This document shows positions 1 through 8,230 of a stretch of 46,708 nucleotides of DNA, one piece after another (position 1 is the first letter of the stretch; each line of letters begins with the position of its first letter). This DNA comes from Sphingobacteriales bacterium. Its GTDB lineage: Bacteria; Bacteroidota; Bacteroidia; Sphingobacteriales; Sphingobacteriaceae. The notes under the pieces were generated by a model that had not been told where the DNA came from, did no database searches, and was given only the letters and a program-made list of their open reading frames with translations. The DNA lies in assembly GCA_004294495.1 (NCBI GenBank), contig REAS01000044.1, positions 1 through 46,708 on the forward strand, given 5' to 3'. Position numbers and translations under genes: made by a program.

Positions 1-1
1 T

Positions 2-64
2 AATTTAAGAGGTGTTACCGATATTGATTTCTTCCTTTTTAGGCTAGAAAAATTATTTGCTTAA
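2..64 (+). CDS. 3' end of an unidentified gene (partial)
   Basis: An open frame enters from the left edge and ends at TAA, giving the C-terminal 20 residues NLRGVTDIDFFLFRLEKLFA. The piece is too short to assign to a family. It would be convergent with hemCD. The fragment could also be chance, since only about 60 bases are visible, but its composition looks protein-like (alternating hydrophobic and charged residues). Confidence 0.35.
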   Translation, partial: NLRGVTDIDFFLFRLEKLFA

Positions 65-130
65 TGGCCTTCTCCCCAGAAAATTAACCTGACCCATTTT
101 ATGGTTTAACTCGGTAAAAGATTATAACCC

Positions 131-200
131 CAATTAGTGAATTCGTGGCGATAAATTACCACGTGGCTGTGTATTTAGTTTGCCACGAATACACGAATTT
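131..200. repeat. Imperfect inverted repeat (TTCGTGGC / GCCACGAA)
   Basis: TTCGTGGC near 142 is answered by GCCACGAA near 182, each flanked by AATT-like sequence, so the stretch can form a long stem with a loop of about 30 bases. It lies between two convergent coding regions. A terminator role is possible but no T-tract follows. Apart from this and the adjacent repeat cluster, I see no gene between 65 and 322. Confidence 0.4.
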
Positions 201-231
201 AAACGGGGTATATTTAGGTAAAAAAGAGCTT

Positions 232-322
232 TGAGACTCTTCACTGCGTTCAGAGTGACAACGGAGACTCTTCACTGCGTTCAGAGGCAAGTGAGATTCC
301 ACGCTTCGCTCTGAATGACAGG
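232..322. repeat. Three degenerate units of a GAGACTCTTCACTGCGTTCAGA repeat
   Basis: Two nearly identical units start at 233 and 264 (GAGACTCTTCACTGCG followed by TTCAGAG), and a diverged third unit starts at 292 (GAGATTCC, CGCTTCGCT, ATGACAGG). Units of this kind (GAGATTCTTC...CAGAATGACA) are common dispersed intergenic repeats in many Bacteroidetes, by memory. The cluster ends immediately before the hemCD stop codon at 323-325. Confidence 0.55.
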
Positions 323-1909
323 TTAAACATCAATCCCAAAAACCACCTCGGCTAAACCCATTTCATCTGGCGAAGCCGGGAGTAAATAAGGCACACTCAT
401 TTCATCAAACTTATTGCCTGTGGCTTTGCCTAAGGCTACAATTTTTTGGCCTGGATCTAGCAAATTATCAGCAAAGTAAGCTTCTACGTTTGATGGACTG
501 GTAAAAACCAATACATCGGCAAATGTGGGTGTTATATTATCTTCTAAAATGGTTTCGTAAACCGCAAGATCTATAATTTTTGTTTCCGCTGATAATCCTT
601 TTTGTATAGTGCGCAAAGATTCTTTTGCCGATGGAAATAAAATGTGTTGTCCGTTTGCAATAGCAGCAAAATCTTGGGCAATTTCGGCGGTATCGTTACT
701 TTCGCCAACAAAATCTACGGTTTTGCCCATTTGTTTTAAGGCATCTTCGCTACCACGACCAATAACCCCAAATTTTATATCTTTTGGTAAAATTGGCTCG
801 AGGGCAAAAAAGTATTCGATGCCGTTTTTACTGCTAAAAAATATCCAATCTAAGTTTCTAAAAATATACGAATCTAGTTTATTAAAAGTAGGTACGGTTC
901 TAATTAATGATCTTGCCTCTAACTCTATATTGTTTTTAGCTAAGGATTTAGCAAAATAACTACTTTCGCTTAACTCACGCGATATAAAAACTTTTGCAGG
1001 AAACTTACGGTTAGCAATATCAAACTTGGCTACAATTTTTTCGGCTAAACCTTCTGTAGTTTTTGCTTCTATATAAAACCTATCGGGAAATTCAATGGCT
1101 TCGTTTGCTTTGCTTGTCCAAACTTCAAAAATTCCGTCGTTTTTTTGGCAATAACAACCTAATGGTGCGTGGCAGCCTCCATCGAAAAGGTTGAGTACTT
1201 TACGTTCTACGGCTATAACTTCGGCAACAGCGGCATCATTTATATGTTGTAGAATTTTAAAAAGCTCTTTGTTATCTTCTTTAATTTGTATGGCCAAAAC
1301 GCCTTGTGCTGGCGAAGGTACCATTTCGGCATTGGGCTCTATAACTTCTTGGTGAAACTCCGAAAGGTCTAAACCTAACCTTGTTACGCCTGCCCTAGCT
1401 ATCACAATGGCATCGTAATCTTCGTCGCGGAGTTTTTGTATGCGTGTAGGTACGTTACCACGAAGGTTTTCTATTTCTAAATCGGGCCGTACCGATAATA
1501 ATTGCGCTTGCCTACGGTTTGATGATGTGCCCACCACACCGTTGTGTTTTATGGATAGTTTTTTAGACGTATCTACACAATCTTTTAAAATTAAAATCAA
1601 TTCGGATGCGTCTTCGCGGTGGCTTACTGCGGCAATAACTAAACCATCGGGATTTTTGGTGGGTAAATCTTTATGGGAGTGTACGGCTAAATCTATTTCG
1701 CCGGTTAGTAATTTCTCTTCAAGTTCTTGTGTAAAAAAACCTTTACCCTCTAATTTATCTAAACGTAAATTTAAAATGCTATCGCCTTGGGTTTTAATAA
1801 TTTTTAGTTCGGCTTGTATGTTAATTTCGGCCAATTTATCTTTTACAAAATTGGCTTGCCATAAGGCCAAATCGCTACCTCTGGTGCCAATTATAATTTT
1901 TTTATCCAC
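323..1909 (-). CDS. hemCD: Hydroxymethylbilane synthase / uroporphyrinogen-III synthase fusion
   Basis: The bifunctional haem-pathway enzyme joins four porphobilinogens into hydroxymethylbilane, then cyclises it to uroporphyrinogen III in the cytoplasm. The HemC part (about residues 4-300) has GTRGSDLALWQ, the catalytic Asp in HSHKDLP (D81) and the dipyrromethane-cofactor Cys in LFDGGC (C246). The rest, from about residue 305, is a HemD domain. I place the start at GTG 1909, giving MDKKIIIGTRG as in typical HemC. The frame stays open back to a TTG at 2026, but that would add 39 residues, most of them encoded by an inserted repeat element (1934-2153). hemA lies upstream on the same strand, so the two probably form a haem operon. 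Fusions of this kind are known in Bacteroidetes. Confidence 0.9.
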   Translation of the reverse strand: MDKKIIIGTRGSDLALWQANFVKDKLAEINIQAELKIIKTQGDSILNLRLDKLEGKGFFTQELEEKLLTGEIDLAVHSHKDLPTKNPDGLVIAAVSHREDASELILILKDCVDTSKKLSIKHNGVVGTSSNRRQAQLLSVRPDLEIENLRGNVPTRIQKLRDEDYDAIVIARAGVTRLGLDLSEFHQEVIEPNAEMVPSPAQGVLAIQIKEDNKELFKILQHINDAAVAEVIAVERKVLNLFDGGCHAPLGCYCQKNDGIFEVWTSKANEAIEFPDRFYIEAKTTEGLAEKIVAKFDIANRKFPAKVFISRELSESSYFAKSLAKNNIELEARSLIRTVPTFNKLDSYIFRNLDWIFFSSKNGIEYFFALEPILPKDIKFGVIGRGSEDALKQMGKTVDFVGESNDTAEIAQDFAAIANGQHILFPSAKESLRTIQKGLSAETKIIDLAVYETILEDNITPTFADVLVFTSPSNVEAYFADNLLDPGQKIVALGKATGNKFDEMSVPYLLPASPDEMGLAEVVFGIDV

Positions 1910-1933
1910 AATAGTTTTTTTTATAGTATTAAC

Positions 1934-2153
1934 CTGAATTCGATTGTTGAAATATTGTTTTTTATTTTTTGAATATGATTTGGGCGTTTTAACACGCCGT
2001 CCGCTGTATCTTTTTTTCTTTGTCAATCCCCCCGACCCCCGAAGGGGGAGATTCGGCGTAAAAAAAGGATGCCGCTACCGTCGTTAACGCTTTAAAATCG
2101 TAAATAACACTGATTTTCAGCAATTTATACTGTACATTAACAATCTAACTAAG
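1934..2153. mobile_element. MITE-like element, copy 1 (TIR-bounded, non-coding)
   Basis: This 220-bp element starts CTGAATTCGATTGTT and ends AACAATCTAACTAAG, which are inverted repeats with a few mismatches. The interior is clearly homologous to 32759-32968 and 36971-37178, including CCCCCGACCCCC and GGGGGAG blocks and an AAAAAAAGGATGCC block. The flanks are AGTATTAAC (1925-1933) and GTTATTAAC (2154-2162), which match at 7 of 9 positions and look like an aged target duplication. The element sits between hemA and hemCD, 24 bp upstream of the likely hemCD start. It encodes no protein of its own. Confidence 0.8.
1982..2090 (-). ncRNA. Putative structured RNA module inside MITE copy 1
   Basis: Read on the minus strand, the module opens with GCGTT and closes with AACGCCC, which can pair. 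Inside lies a CCTTTTTTT/AAAAAAAG stem and a CCCCC-TTC-GGGGG hairpin. The same outer sequences (GCGTTA, CGG, CC-T-tract, A-tract-G, AACGCCC) frame the copies at 3527 and 25243. It resembles an abundant intergenic Bacteroidetes repeat, possibly the Rfam Flavo-1 motif, from memory. Expression is not shown by the sequence. Confidence 0.4.
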
Positions 2154-2191
2154 GTTATTAACAAAAGGCAAAATTTTAAAAGCTAAGAAAA

Positions 2192-3421
2192 TCAATCGCA
2201 ATTCACTAAAATTTCTTTTGCCATAACCATAGGTATGCTGATGTATTTTTTTTCTACGTAGGCCATTACTTTTTCGAGTATCAGTTTCGAGTTTTCGTCT
2301 AACAAATTAATATCGTCGACAAAAACATTATTTAAAGCCCTATTTTTAATTTCTTTAATTTTTTCGGGAACTTCTTTCATCGCCAATTCTACACGGCGTT
2401 GTTTTAAAACTGGTCTAAACTCTAGCAGGTTTCTCTCAATAATAGCTTCCCCGTTAATTAATTCTTGGTAGCGCTCTTGCATATTTTTTTCTGCAATATC
2501 TTTTAAATCGGCAATTTCTATAAAATTAACTTTGTTGCGGGTTAGTATTTCGGGTGCGGTATCGTTTGGTATGGCTAAATCAACAATTACTTTTTGGTCG
2601 GTTTCGCCGTTAAGTAAATTGGCGTAAATTTCTTCAGTTAAAACAGGCTGGGTTGAGCCAGTACAAGTAATAATTACATCGAAGCCTGTTTTAACTTGTT
2701 TTAAGCTTTCTAAATCGTAGGCTTTACCGCCCAACTGGTTGGCCAAACTTTGTGCTTTGCTTAAAGTGCGGTTAAATACCGAAAAATTAGTGTATTTGTG
2801 TTTTTTTAGGTATTGGGCAATATTTTGGTTGGTTTCGCCAGCGCCAATAATTAATATTCTCGAATCTGCGCAAATTTTTAAATCGCGTAGTTTGCGGTAA
2901 GCTAAAGATACTACCGATATAGGATTTTTAGAGATATTGGTATACGTATAAACCTGTTTGGCTGTTTTTACAACTTGGTTCATTATCATTCGCAGATAAT
3001 CGCCAGTTAGGTTTTTTGCCCGGCAGGCTTCGTAGGCTTTACGTACTTGTGCTAAAATTTCTTTTTCGCCAACTACTAAACTTTCAAACGAACTTGCCAC
3101 ACGCATTAAATAGTTTAAGGCTTCTTCGTTTTGGTAAATGCAACAATCGGCTGCTAAAAGTTCTACTTGTTGGTTGGTAAGACAATTATCGTGTAAACTA
3201 TTTAAAAAACATTTTACAAATTTTGTATCTATTTCTTGCTCGGCAGTAAAAACAAACTCTACACGGTTGCAAGTGGCAAGGTAAAAAAGTTCGGTGATGT
3301 GGTATTTTTCTTTTACTAAATGAAGTTTTTGATCTAAAATTTCTTCATTTAAAACCAAGCAGCCCAATTGTTTTAAATCAATTTGCTTATGTGTAAACGC
3401 TATAACTTTTAAATGCTTCAA
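2192..3421 (-). CDS. hemA: Glutamyl-tRNA reductase
   Basis: It reduces glutamyl-tRNA to glutamate-1-semialdehyde with NADPH, the first step of C5-pathway tetrapyrrole synthesis. The length of 409 aa is normal. The catalytic Cys lies in LATCNRVEF (C51). SSFESLVVGEKEILAQVR is the family signature around residue 110, and ILIIGAGETN (about 188-197) is the nucleotide-binding loop; a helical dimerisation tail follows. The start is TTG (MKHLKVIAFTHKQIDL), which agrees with the usual N-terminus of this family; no upstream ATG is available. hemCD follows downstream on the same strand, with MITE copy 1 in the gap. Confidence 0.93.
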   Translation of the reverse strand: MKHLKVIAFTHKQIDLKQLGCLVLNEEILDQKLHLVKEKYHITELFYLATCNRVEFVFTAEQEIDTKFVKCFLNSLHDNCLTNQQVELLAADCCIYQNEEALNYLMRVASSFESLVVGEKEILAQVRKAYEACRAKNLTGDYLRMIMNQVVKTAKQVYTYTNISKNPISVVSLAYRKLRDLKICADSRILIIGAGETNQNIAQYLKKHKYTNFSVFNRTLSKAQSLANQLGGKAYDLESLKQVKTGFDVIITCTGSTQPVLTEEIYANLLNGETDQKVIVDLAIPNDTAPEILTRNKVNFIEIADLKDIAEKNMQERYQELINGEAIIERNLLEFRPVLKQRRVELAMKEVPEKIKEIKNRALNNVFVDDINLLDENSKLILEKVMAYVEKKYISIPMVMAKEILVNCD

Positions 3422-3441
3422 TTAATTTTTTTTCTGTTTGC

Positions 3442-3476
3442 CAAAAGTATATTTACTAAGGTTTAAAAATGTCAAT
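3442..3476 (-). promoter_or_regulatory. Possible hemA promoter
   Basis: On the minus strand TACTTTTG (3449-3442) fits the Bacteroidetes -7 consensus TAnnTTTG. ATTG (3476-3473) lies 23 nt upstream as a weak -33 box. The spacing to the TTG start (21 nt) is reasonable. This is a consensus match only. Confidence 0.35.
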
Positions 3477-3526
3477 CATTTGTAAATTGCATTTATTTAG
3501 AAGGAGTATAAATAGAGGTTGAATTT

Positions 3527-3623
3527 GCGTTAGGGATTGAAACGGTTAGCCTTTTTAATCCCATAACCCCACAGGGGAAAATGGGGATAAAAAGCTATGA
3601 GTGTAAAGCCCGCCCGAACGCCC
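3527..3623 (+). repeat. GCGTTAGGG...GAACGCCC repeat, copy B1 (RNA-like)
   Basis: The repeat starts GCGTTAGGGATTGAAACGG and ends TAAAGCCCGCCCGAACGCCC. The ends pair (GCGTT/AACGC), AGCCTTTTT pairs with ATAAAAAGCT, and an inner CCCC/GGGG hairpin caps the fold. A second copy lies at 25243-25340, and a related module sits inside the three MITE copies. It lies between hemA and the DUF6702 gene, antisense to both. No terminal inverted repeats of the MITE type are visible around it. Confidence 0.65.
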
Positions 3624-3646
3624 AAATTAAAATTATAATATGGTCT

Positions 3647-4123
3647 TTACTGGTTTATAAAATTAAACACAGTTTGGCTTTCATCTAGCTTATAACTTGC
3701 TTCTTTATCATCAATTTTAAGATTAACAATATTTATTTGTTGGGGGTGTAGTGCTAAAAGTATATTATTTGTTATGCTTATAGTTTTTATTTTGGGAGTC
3801 TTAGGTGTTTCTAAATAACACCAAGCGGCATCGTCAATTATTTGATAGCCTATAAAATTAATTGGGTAAATTTTATTATTTATAGTAACCTTTAAATGCT
3901 TTTGTAGGTATAATGCTATTAAATTATCTGATTCTGATTTATTTTTAGGATGTACAATATCAATTTTAACATTACTTTGTTTAAAAATATCTTGTTCTAA
4001 ATCGTTATAAAAAATTTTGGCACTAATTTCTACAGTTTTTGTTTTAGGGTTTTGGTTAAACGTGGTTACACTCACAAAAAAAGGATGCAATAGAAATGAT
4101 AGAATGAGTAAAATGTGAATCAT
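3647..4123 (-). CDS. DUF6702 family protein, exported
   Basis: 158 aa. An N-terminal hydrophobic stretch (about residues 2-18) is a likely signal peptide or anchor. It is followed by HPFFVSVTTFNQNPKTKTVEISAKIFYNDLE, the region typical of a small Bacteroidetes family that sits beside HupE/UreJ-like proteins and M1 peptidases. The rest is beta-rich and lacks recognisable catalytic residues. The function is unknown. It is transcribed divergently from the HupE-like gene, with only 40 bp between the two starts, which suggests a shared regulatory region. Confidence 0.75.
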   Translation of the reverse strand: MIHILLILSFLLHPFFVSVTTFNQNPKTKTVEISAKIFYNDLEQDIFKQSNVKIDIVHPKNKSESDNLIALYLQKHLKVTINNKIYPINFIGYQIIDDAAWCYLETPKTPKIKTISITNNILLALHPQQINIVNLKIDDKEASYKLDESQTVFNFINQ

Positions 4124-4163
4124 ATTTTATAAATTTAGAATTTAAATTTACCAATTTATAGCA

Positions 4164-4745
4164 ATGCAAAATTTTAGTTTGTACTTTGAGTTGGGCTGGC
4201 AGCACATTTTAAACTGGCAAGCTTACGATCATGTTTTATTTTTAGTTGCGCTATGTGGCATTTACTTGCTACCCGATTATAAAAAGGTTTTAATTTTAAT
4301 AACTGCTTTTACCATTGGGCACTCTATAACATTAGCTTTAAGTGTGTTAAATGTAATTATAATATCTACAAAATGGATAGAGTTTTTAATACCTGTAACT
4401 ATTGTTATTACTGCTGCTATAAATATTGCCCGAAAACGTAATTTTAATAAGAAAATAAATTTATCCTATATTTTAGCATTGCTTTTTGGTTTAATACACG
4501 GCTTGGGGTTTTCTAATTATTTAAAAAGCCTTTTGGGCAAATCGAACAATATTGTAGTAGAACTGTTGGCTTTCAATATTGGCTTAGAAGTTGGTCAAAT
4601 ACTAATTGTACTAATTGTGCTTTTGGTATCGTTTATTGTAGTAAGCATATTTCGTAAACAAAAACGAGAGTGGCAATTATTCTTATCGTCGGCTATTTTT
4701 GGGGTAGCTTTAATGATGGCTATACAGCGTTTTCCGGGATTTTAA
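4164..4745 (+). CDS. HupE/UreJ-like integral membrane protein
   Basis: 193 aa with about five or six hydrophobic segments. Conserved-looking membrane histidines are visible: H14, D22-H23 (YDHVLFL), H53 (IGHSITLA) and H112 (LIHGLGF). This matches the HupE/UreJ_2 family, whose relatives are proposed nickel or cobalt permeases; no substrate is proven for the Bacteroidetes branch. The M1 peptidase gene follows 10 bp downstream, so the two are probably co-transcribed, and DUF6702 is divergent. A role linked to metal supply of the peptidase would be speculation. Confidence 0.8.
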   Translation: MQNFSLYFELGWQHILNWQAYDHVLFLVALCGIYLLPDYKKVLILITAFTIGHSITLALSVLNVIIISTKWIEFLIPVTIVITAAINIARKRNFNKKINLSYILALLFGLIHGLGFSNYLKSLLGKSNNIVVELLAFNIGLEVGQILIVLIVLLVSFIVVSIFRKQKREWQLFLSSAIFGVALMMAIQRFPGF

Positions 4746-4755
4746 TTAAAAAAAT

Positions 4756-7092
4756 ATGAAAAAAATAATTTTTGCTTTGTTTATTTTGGGATGTTACTGT
4801 AACACATTTGCCCAGTTTTTGCAAAACAACCCCGGCAGTAACCACGGCAATAAGTTTGAGCAGTTAGAAACTATTTTACACGACCCAAATATGTACCGAT
4901 CGGCATCGGGAGCGCCTGGGCCAAAATACTGGCAACAAAAAGCCGATTATGTAATTAATTGCGAAATTAATGACAAAACACAAGTTTTAACTGGTCAAGA
5001 AACTATTACCTATACCAATAATTCGCCCGATGCTTTAACTTATTTGTGGTTACAATTAGATGAAAACGAACATAAACCTAATGCCGATAATCAATTATTT
5101 AACGGTAGCGCTATAAAAGATAAATTACAGGTATCGCAAATGCAAGCCATAATTGGGATAGAAAAAGGCTTGGGTGTAAATATTTTAAAAATTACAGATG
5201 CTAACAACGCTACCTTAAAATACACCATTAACCAAACAATGATGCGGGTTGAATTGCCTAAAACATTATTACCCAACCAAAAATTTGTTTTTAAAATTAA
5301 CTGGAATTACAAAATCACCAACCGCAATACTGTTGGTGGCCGTGGCGGATACGAATATTTTGCCGATGACGATAACTACTTATATACCATTACACAATGG
5401 TACCCACGTATGGCCGTTTACTCGGATTTTGCAGGCTGGCAAAATAAACAATTTGTTGGCGGTGGCGAGTTTGCCCTAACTTTTGGCGATTTTAAAGTAA
5501 ATATTACTGTACCTGCGGACCATATTATCGGCTCTACAGGCGAGTGTAGCAACTACCCAAATGTACTTTCGCCAGCGCAGTTGCAGCGATGGAAACAAGC
5601 ACAAAATGCTAAACAACCTATTGAAGTAGTAACCTTAGCAGAAGCAAATAGTGCTTTAAAAACAAAATCGACAGCCAAAAAAACTTGGGTTTACGAAGCT
5701 AAAAATGTGCGTGATTTTGCATTTGTTAGCTCACGCAGATTAGTGTGGGATGCCATGCGAGTTAACTTGGATGAAGGAAAAAAACCAATGGCCATGTCGT
5801 ATTACTGCCCCGAAGCTTATGCACTTTACCGCAAATATTCTACAAAATTGGTAGCCCACACGCTAAAAGTTTACTCTAAACATACTATCGCTTACCCATA
5901 TCCTGTTGCAATTTCGGTTGAGGCTACCAACGGTATGGAATATCCAATGATTTGCTTTAATTATGGCCGTCCCGAAAAAGATGGCACTTACAGCGAAGCT
6001 GTTAAGTATGGTATGATGGGTGTAATTATTCACGAAGTAGGGCACAACTTTTTTCCGATGATTATAAACACCGACGAACGCCAATGGACTTGGATGGACG
6101 AAGGGATGAACACTTTTTGCCAGTATTTAGCCGAACAAGAGTGGGATAATAATTACCCATCTCGCCGTGGCCCAGCACATTTAATTGCCGATTATATGCG
6201 CTTACCAAAAGATCAGCTAGAGCCCATTATGACCAACTCGGAAAATATAATACGCTTTGGTGCAAATGCTTACGGCAAACCTGCAACCGCTTTAAACATT
6301 TTACGCGAAACCGTAATGGGTCGCGAATTGTTTGATTACGCTTTTAAAGAATATGCCCGTCGTTGGGCTTTTAAACATCCCACACCAACCGATTTTTTTA
6401 GAACAATGGAAGATGCATCGGCAGTAGATTTAGATTGGTTTTGGCGTGGTTGGTTTTACGGTACCGACCCTGTTGATATAGCCATTGATGGTATGAAATA
6501 TTTTAGAATGGACACAAAAAATCCGGAAACGGAAAACTTAGAAATAAAAAAAGCCGAAGACAACGATGCTTACATTATTAGCCGAAAAAGGAATAGAGAT
6601 GCGGGAATAAAATTTGCCATTGAAGCCGATACTAGTCTGCAAGATTTTTATAATAAGTGGGATAAATACGCGGTATCGCCAAAAAGTAACCAAAGCTTTA
6701 CCAATTATTATAACGGGCTTAACGCCGATGAAAAAAAACTATACGATAGCAAAACTAATTTTTACCAACTAGATTTTACAAACAAAGGTGGTTTGGTTAT
6801 GCCCATTATTTTAGAATGGACTTTTACCGATGGTACAAAAGAAATAGATAACATACCTGCCTACATTTGGCGAAAAGACGAAAATAAGGTTACCAAAGTA
6901 TTTGCTAAAACTAAGCAAGTGCAAAGTGTGCGTTTAGACCCAAATAGAGAAACTGGTGATATTGACGAGAGCAACAATAGTTTCCCTAGAGTTATAGCAC
7001 CCAGCAAATTCGAAATGTTTAAACAGCAGGCTTTGCCACGTGGCGCATCGGGCGGAGGAAACCCTATGCAAGAGGCGAGGGGGAGTAAATAA
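4756..7092 (+). CDS. M1 family zinc metallopeptidase, exported
   Basis: 778 aa with a signal peptide (MKKIIFALFILGCYCNTFAQ). The N-terminal beta domain is followed by the gluzincin centre HEVGH (H426, E427, H430) with the third zinc ligand E449 in WMDEGMNTF, the exact HExxH-x18-E spacing of M1 aminopeptidases. The catalytic domain runs on through the FWRGWFYGTD region near residue 570. The C-terminal 200 residues are a beta-rich domain, without a recognisable sorting signal. It probably acts in the periplasm or outside the cell on peptides. It follows the HupE-like gene closely. Confidence 0.92.
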   Translation: MKKIIFALFILGCYCNTFAQFLQNNPGSNHGNKFEQLETILHDPNMYRSASGAPGPKYWQQKADYVINCEINDKTQVLTGQETITYTNNSPDALTYLWLQLDENEHKPNADNQLFNGSAIKDKLQVSQMQAIIGIEKGLGVNILKITDANNATLKYTINQTMMRVELPKTLLPNQKFVFKINWNYKITNRNTVGGRGGYEYFADDDNYLYTITQWYPRMAVYSDFAGWQNKQFVGGGEFALTFGDFKVNITVPADHIIGSTGECSNYPNVLSPAQLQRWKQAQNAKQPIEVVTLAEANSALKTKSTAKKTWVYEAKNVRDFAFVSSRRLVWDAMRVNLDEGKKPMAMSYYCPEAYALYRKYSTKLVAHTLKVYSKHTIAYPYPVAISVEATNGMEYPMICFNYGRPEKDGTYSEAVKYGMMGVIIHEVGHNFFPMIINTDERQWTWMDEGMNTFCQYLAEQEWDNNYPSRRGPAHLIADYMRLPKDQLEPIMTNSENIIRFGANAYGKPATALNILRETVMGRELFDYAFKEYARRWAFKHPTPTDFFRTMEDASAVDLDWFWRGWFYGTDPVDIAIDGMKYFRMDTKNPETENLEIKKAEDNDAYIISRKRNRDAGIKFAIEADTSLQDFYNKWDKYAVSPKSNQSFTNYYNGLNADEKKLYDSKTNFYQLDFTNKGGLVMPIILEWTFTDGTKEIDNIPAYIWRKDENKVTKVFAKTKQVQSVRLDPNRETGDIDESNNSFPRVIAPSKFEMFKQQALPRGASGGGNPMQEARGSK

Positions 7093-7305
7093 TCGATATT
7101 ACTTCTTATAAAATTAAATGGAGAGTGTATATATATAAATGCAATTTGATTAAAAGCAGATAATATTTTGAGAGTTTAATTTTAAAATTCGAATTTTTTT
7201 TGTCTAAAAAATTAATTCTGTAAAACTGAAATCCAACTTAGTTAGTCAGCAAGTTTTTAAAATTTTATTGTAAATTTGCTTGTATTAGATAGTTAAAGCA
7301 AAACA

Positions 7306-8142
7306 ATGAAAGCGAGATACATAAACCCTTTTACAGATTTCGGATTTAAGAAAATATTTGGAGAGGAAGCCAGTAAACTACTTTTAATTGATTTTTTGAA
7401 TGCGTTACTACCCCAAGCCAACAAAATTGTTGACTTAACTTTTAAAAATTCGGAACAACTCGGGCAAGCGGACTCTGATAGAAAAGCTATCTACGACATT
7501 TACTGCCAAAACCAAAACGGTGAAAAAATTATTGTAGAACTTCAAAAAGCGAGACAAAACTATTTTAAGGAACGAACCCTCTATTACTCAACTTTCCCCA
7601 TAAGAGAACAAGCTGAAAAAGGTAAATGGAATTATAATTTAAAAGCGGTTTATTGTATTGGGATTTTGGATTTTACATTTGATGATTATGAAAGTGAAGC
7701 AGAAAAAAGTGAAGTGGTACATACCATCCAATTAAAAAATCAAAACGGTAAAACTTTTTACGACAAGCTTACTTACATTTATCTCGAAATGCCCAACTTT
7801 AAATTGGAAGAGAATAATTTAAATAGTCGTTTAGATAAATGGTTGTTTTTTATAAAACATTTAGAAGATTTTCAAGATATACCAACTATTTTTTCAGACA
7901 ATATTTTTACACAAGCATTTGAAAAAGCCGAGCTTGCTAGATTTGGTCAAACAGAATTAGACAATTACGAAAATAGCTTAAAAATATACAGAGATTTAAA
8001 AGGTGTAATAGATACTGCTTTTGAAGATGGGAAATTAGAAGGGGTTTTATTAATGGCTAAAAAGCTTAAAAACAAAGGAATAGCTTTGCCAATTATTATT
8101 GAAGCATCTGGTCTTACAAAAGAAGAAATTGATAGATTGTAA
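7306..8142 (+). CDS. Rpn family PD-(D/E)XK nuclease / putative transposase
   Basis: 278 aa. The N-terminal signature YINPFTDFGFKKIFGEE (residues 5-21) and the nuclease residues D64 (IYDIYCQN) and E78-x-Q80 (IVELQ) identify the PD-(D/E)XK family that NCBI calls Rpn nuclease/putative transposase. Related proteins promote recombination through DNA cleavage; they are often multicopy. The C-terminal part is helical and ends GLTKEEIDRL, as usual for the family. The gene stands alone; no inverted repeats or target duplications were seen beside it, so I do not call it an insertion sequence. A -7-like TAAATTTGC lies at 7271-7279. Confidence 0.88.
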   Translation: MKARYINPFTDFGFKKIFGEEASKLLLIDFLNALLPQANKIVDLTFKNSEQLGQADSDRKAIYDIYCQNQNGEKIIVELQKARQNYFKERTLYYSTFPIREQAEKGKWNYNLKAVYCIGILDFTFDDYESEAEKSEVVHTIQLKNQNGKTFYDKLTYIYLEMPNFKLEENNLNSRLDKWLFFIKHLEDFQDIPTIFSDNIFTQAFEKAELARFGQTELDNYENSLKIYRDLKGVIDTAFEDGKLEGVLLMAKKLKNKGIALPIIIEASGLTKEEIDRL

Positions 8143-8230
8143 AATACAATCTACCAAGTTTCTGTTAGCTAAATATGAAAAAATTAAGTTGAGCTTTAGG
8201 GTATTTAATTTCATAAAAAACCCATCACTC

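Noticed and set aside
1910-2026. Extended HemCD N-terminus from the TTG at 2026
   Set aside because: It is encoded mostly by the inserted element and is not part of any known HemC domain.
3527-3623. Calling the B1 repeat a fourth MITE copy
   Set aside because: The CTGAGTT terminal repeats and flanking duplication are missing; only the inner module is shared.
7306-8142. Insertion sequence around the Rpn-type gene
   Set aside because: No terminal inverted repeats or target duplication were found next to the gene; it looks like a single chromosomal gene.
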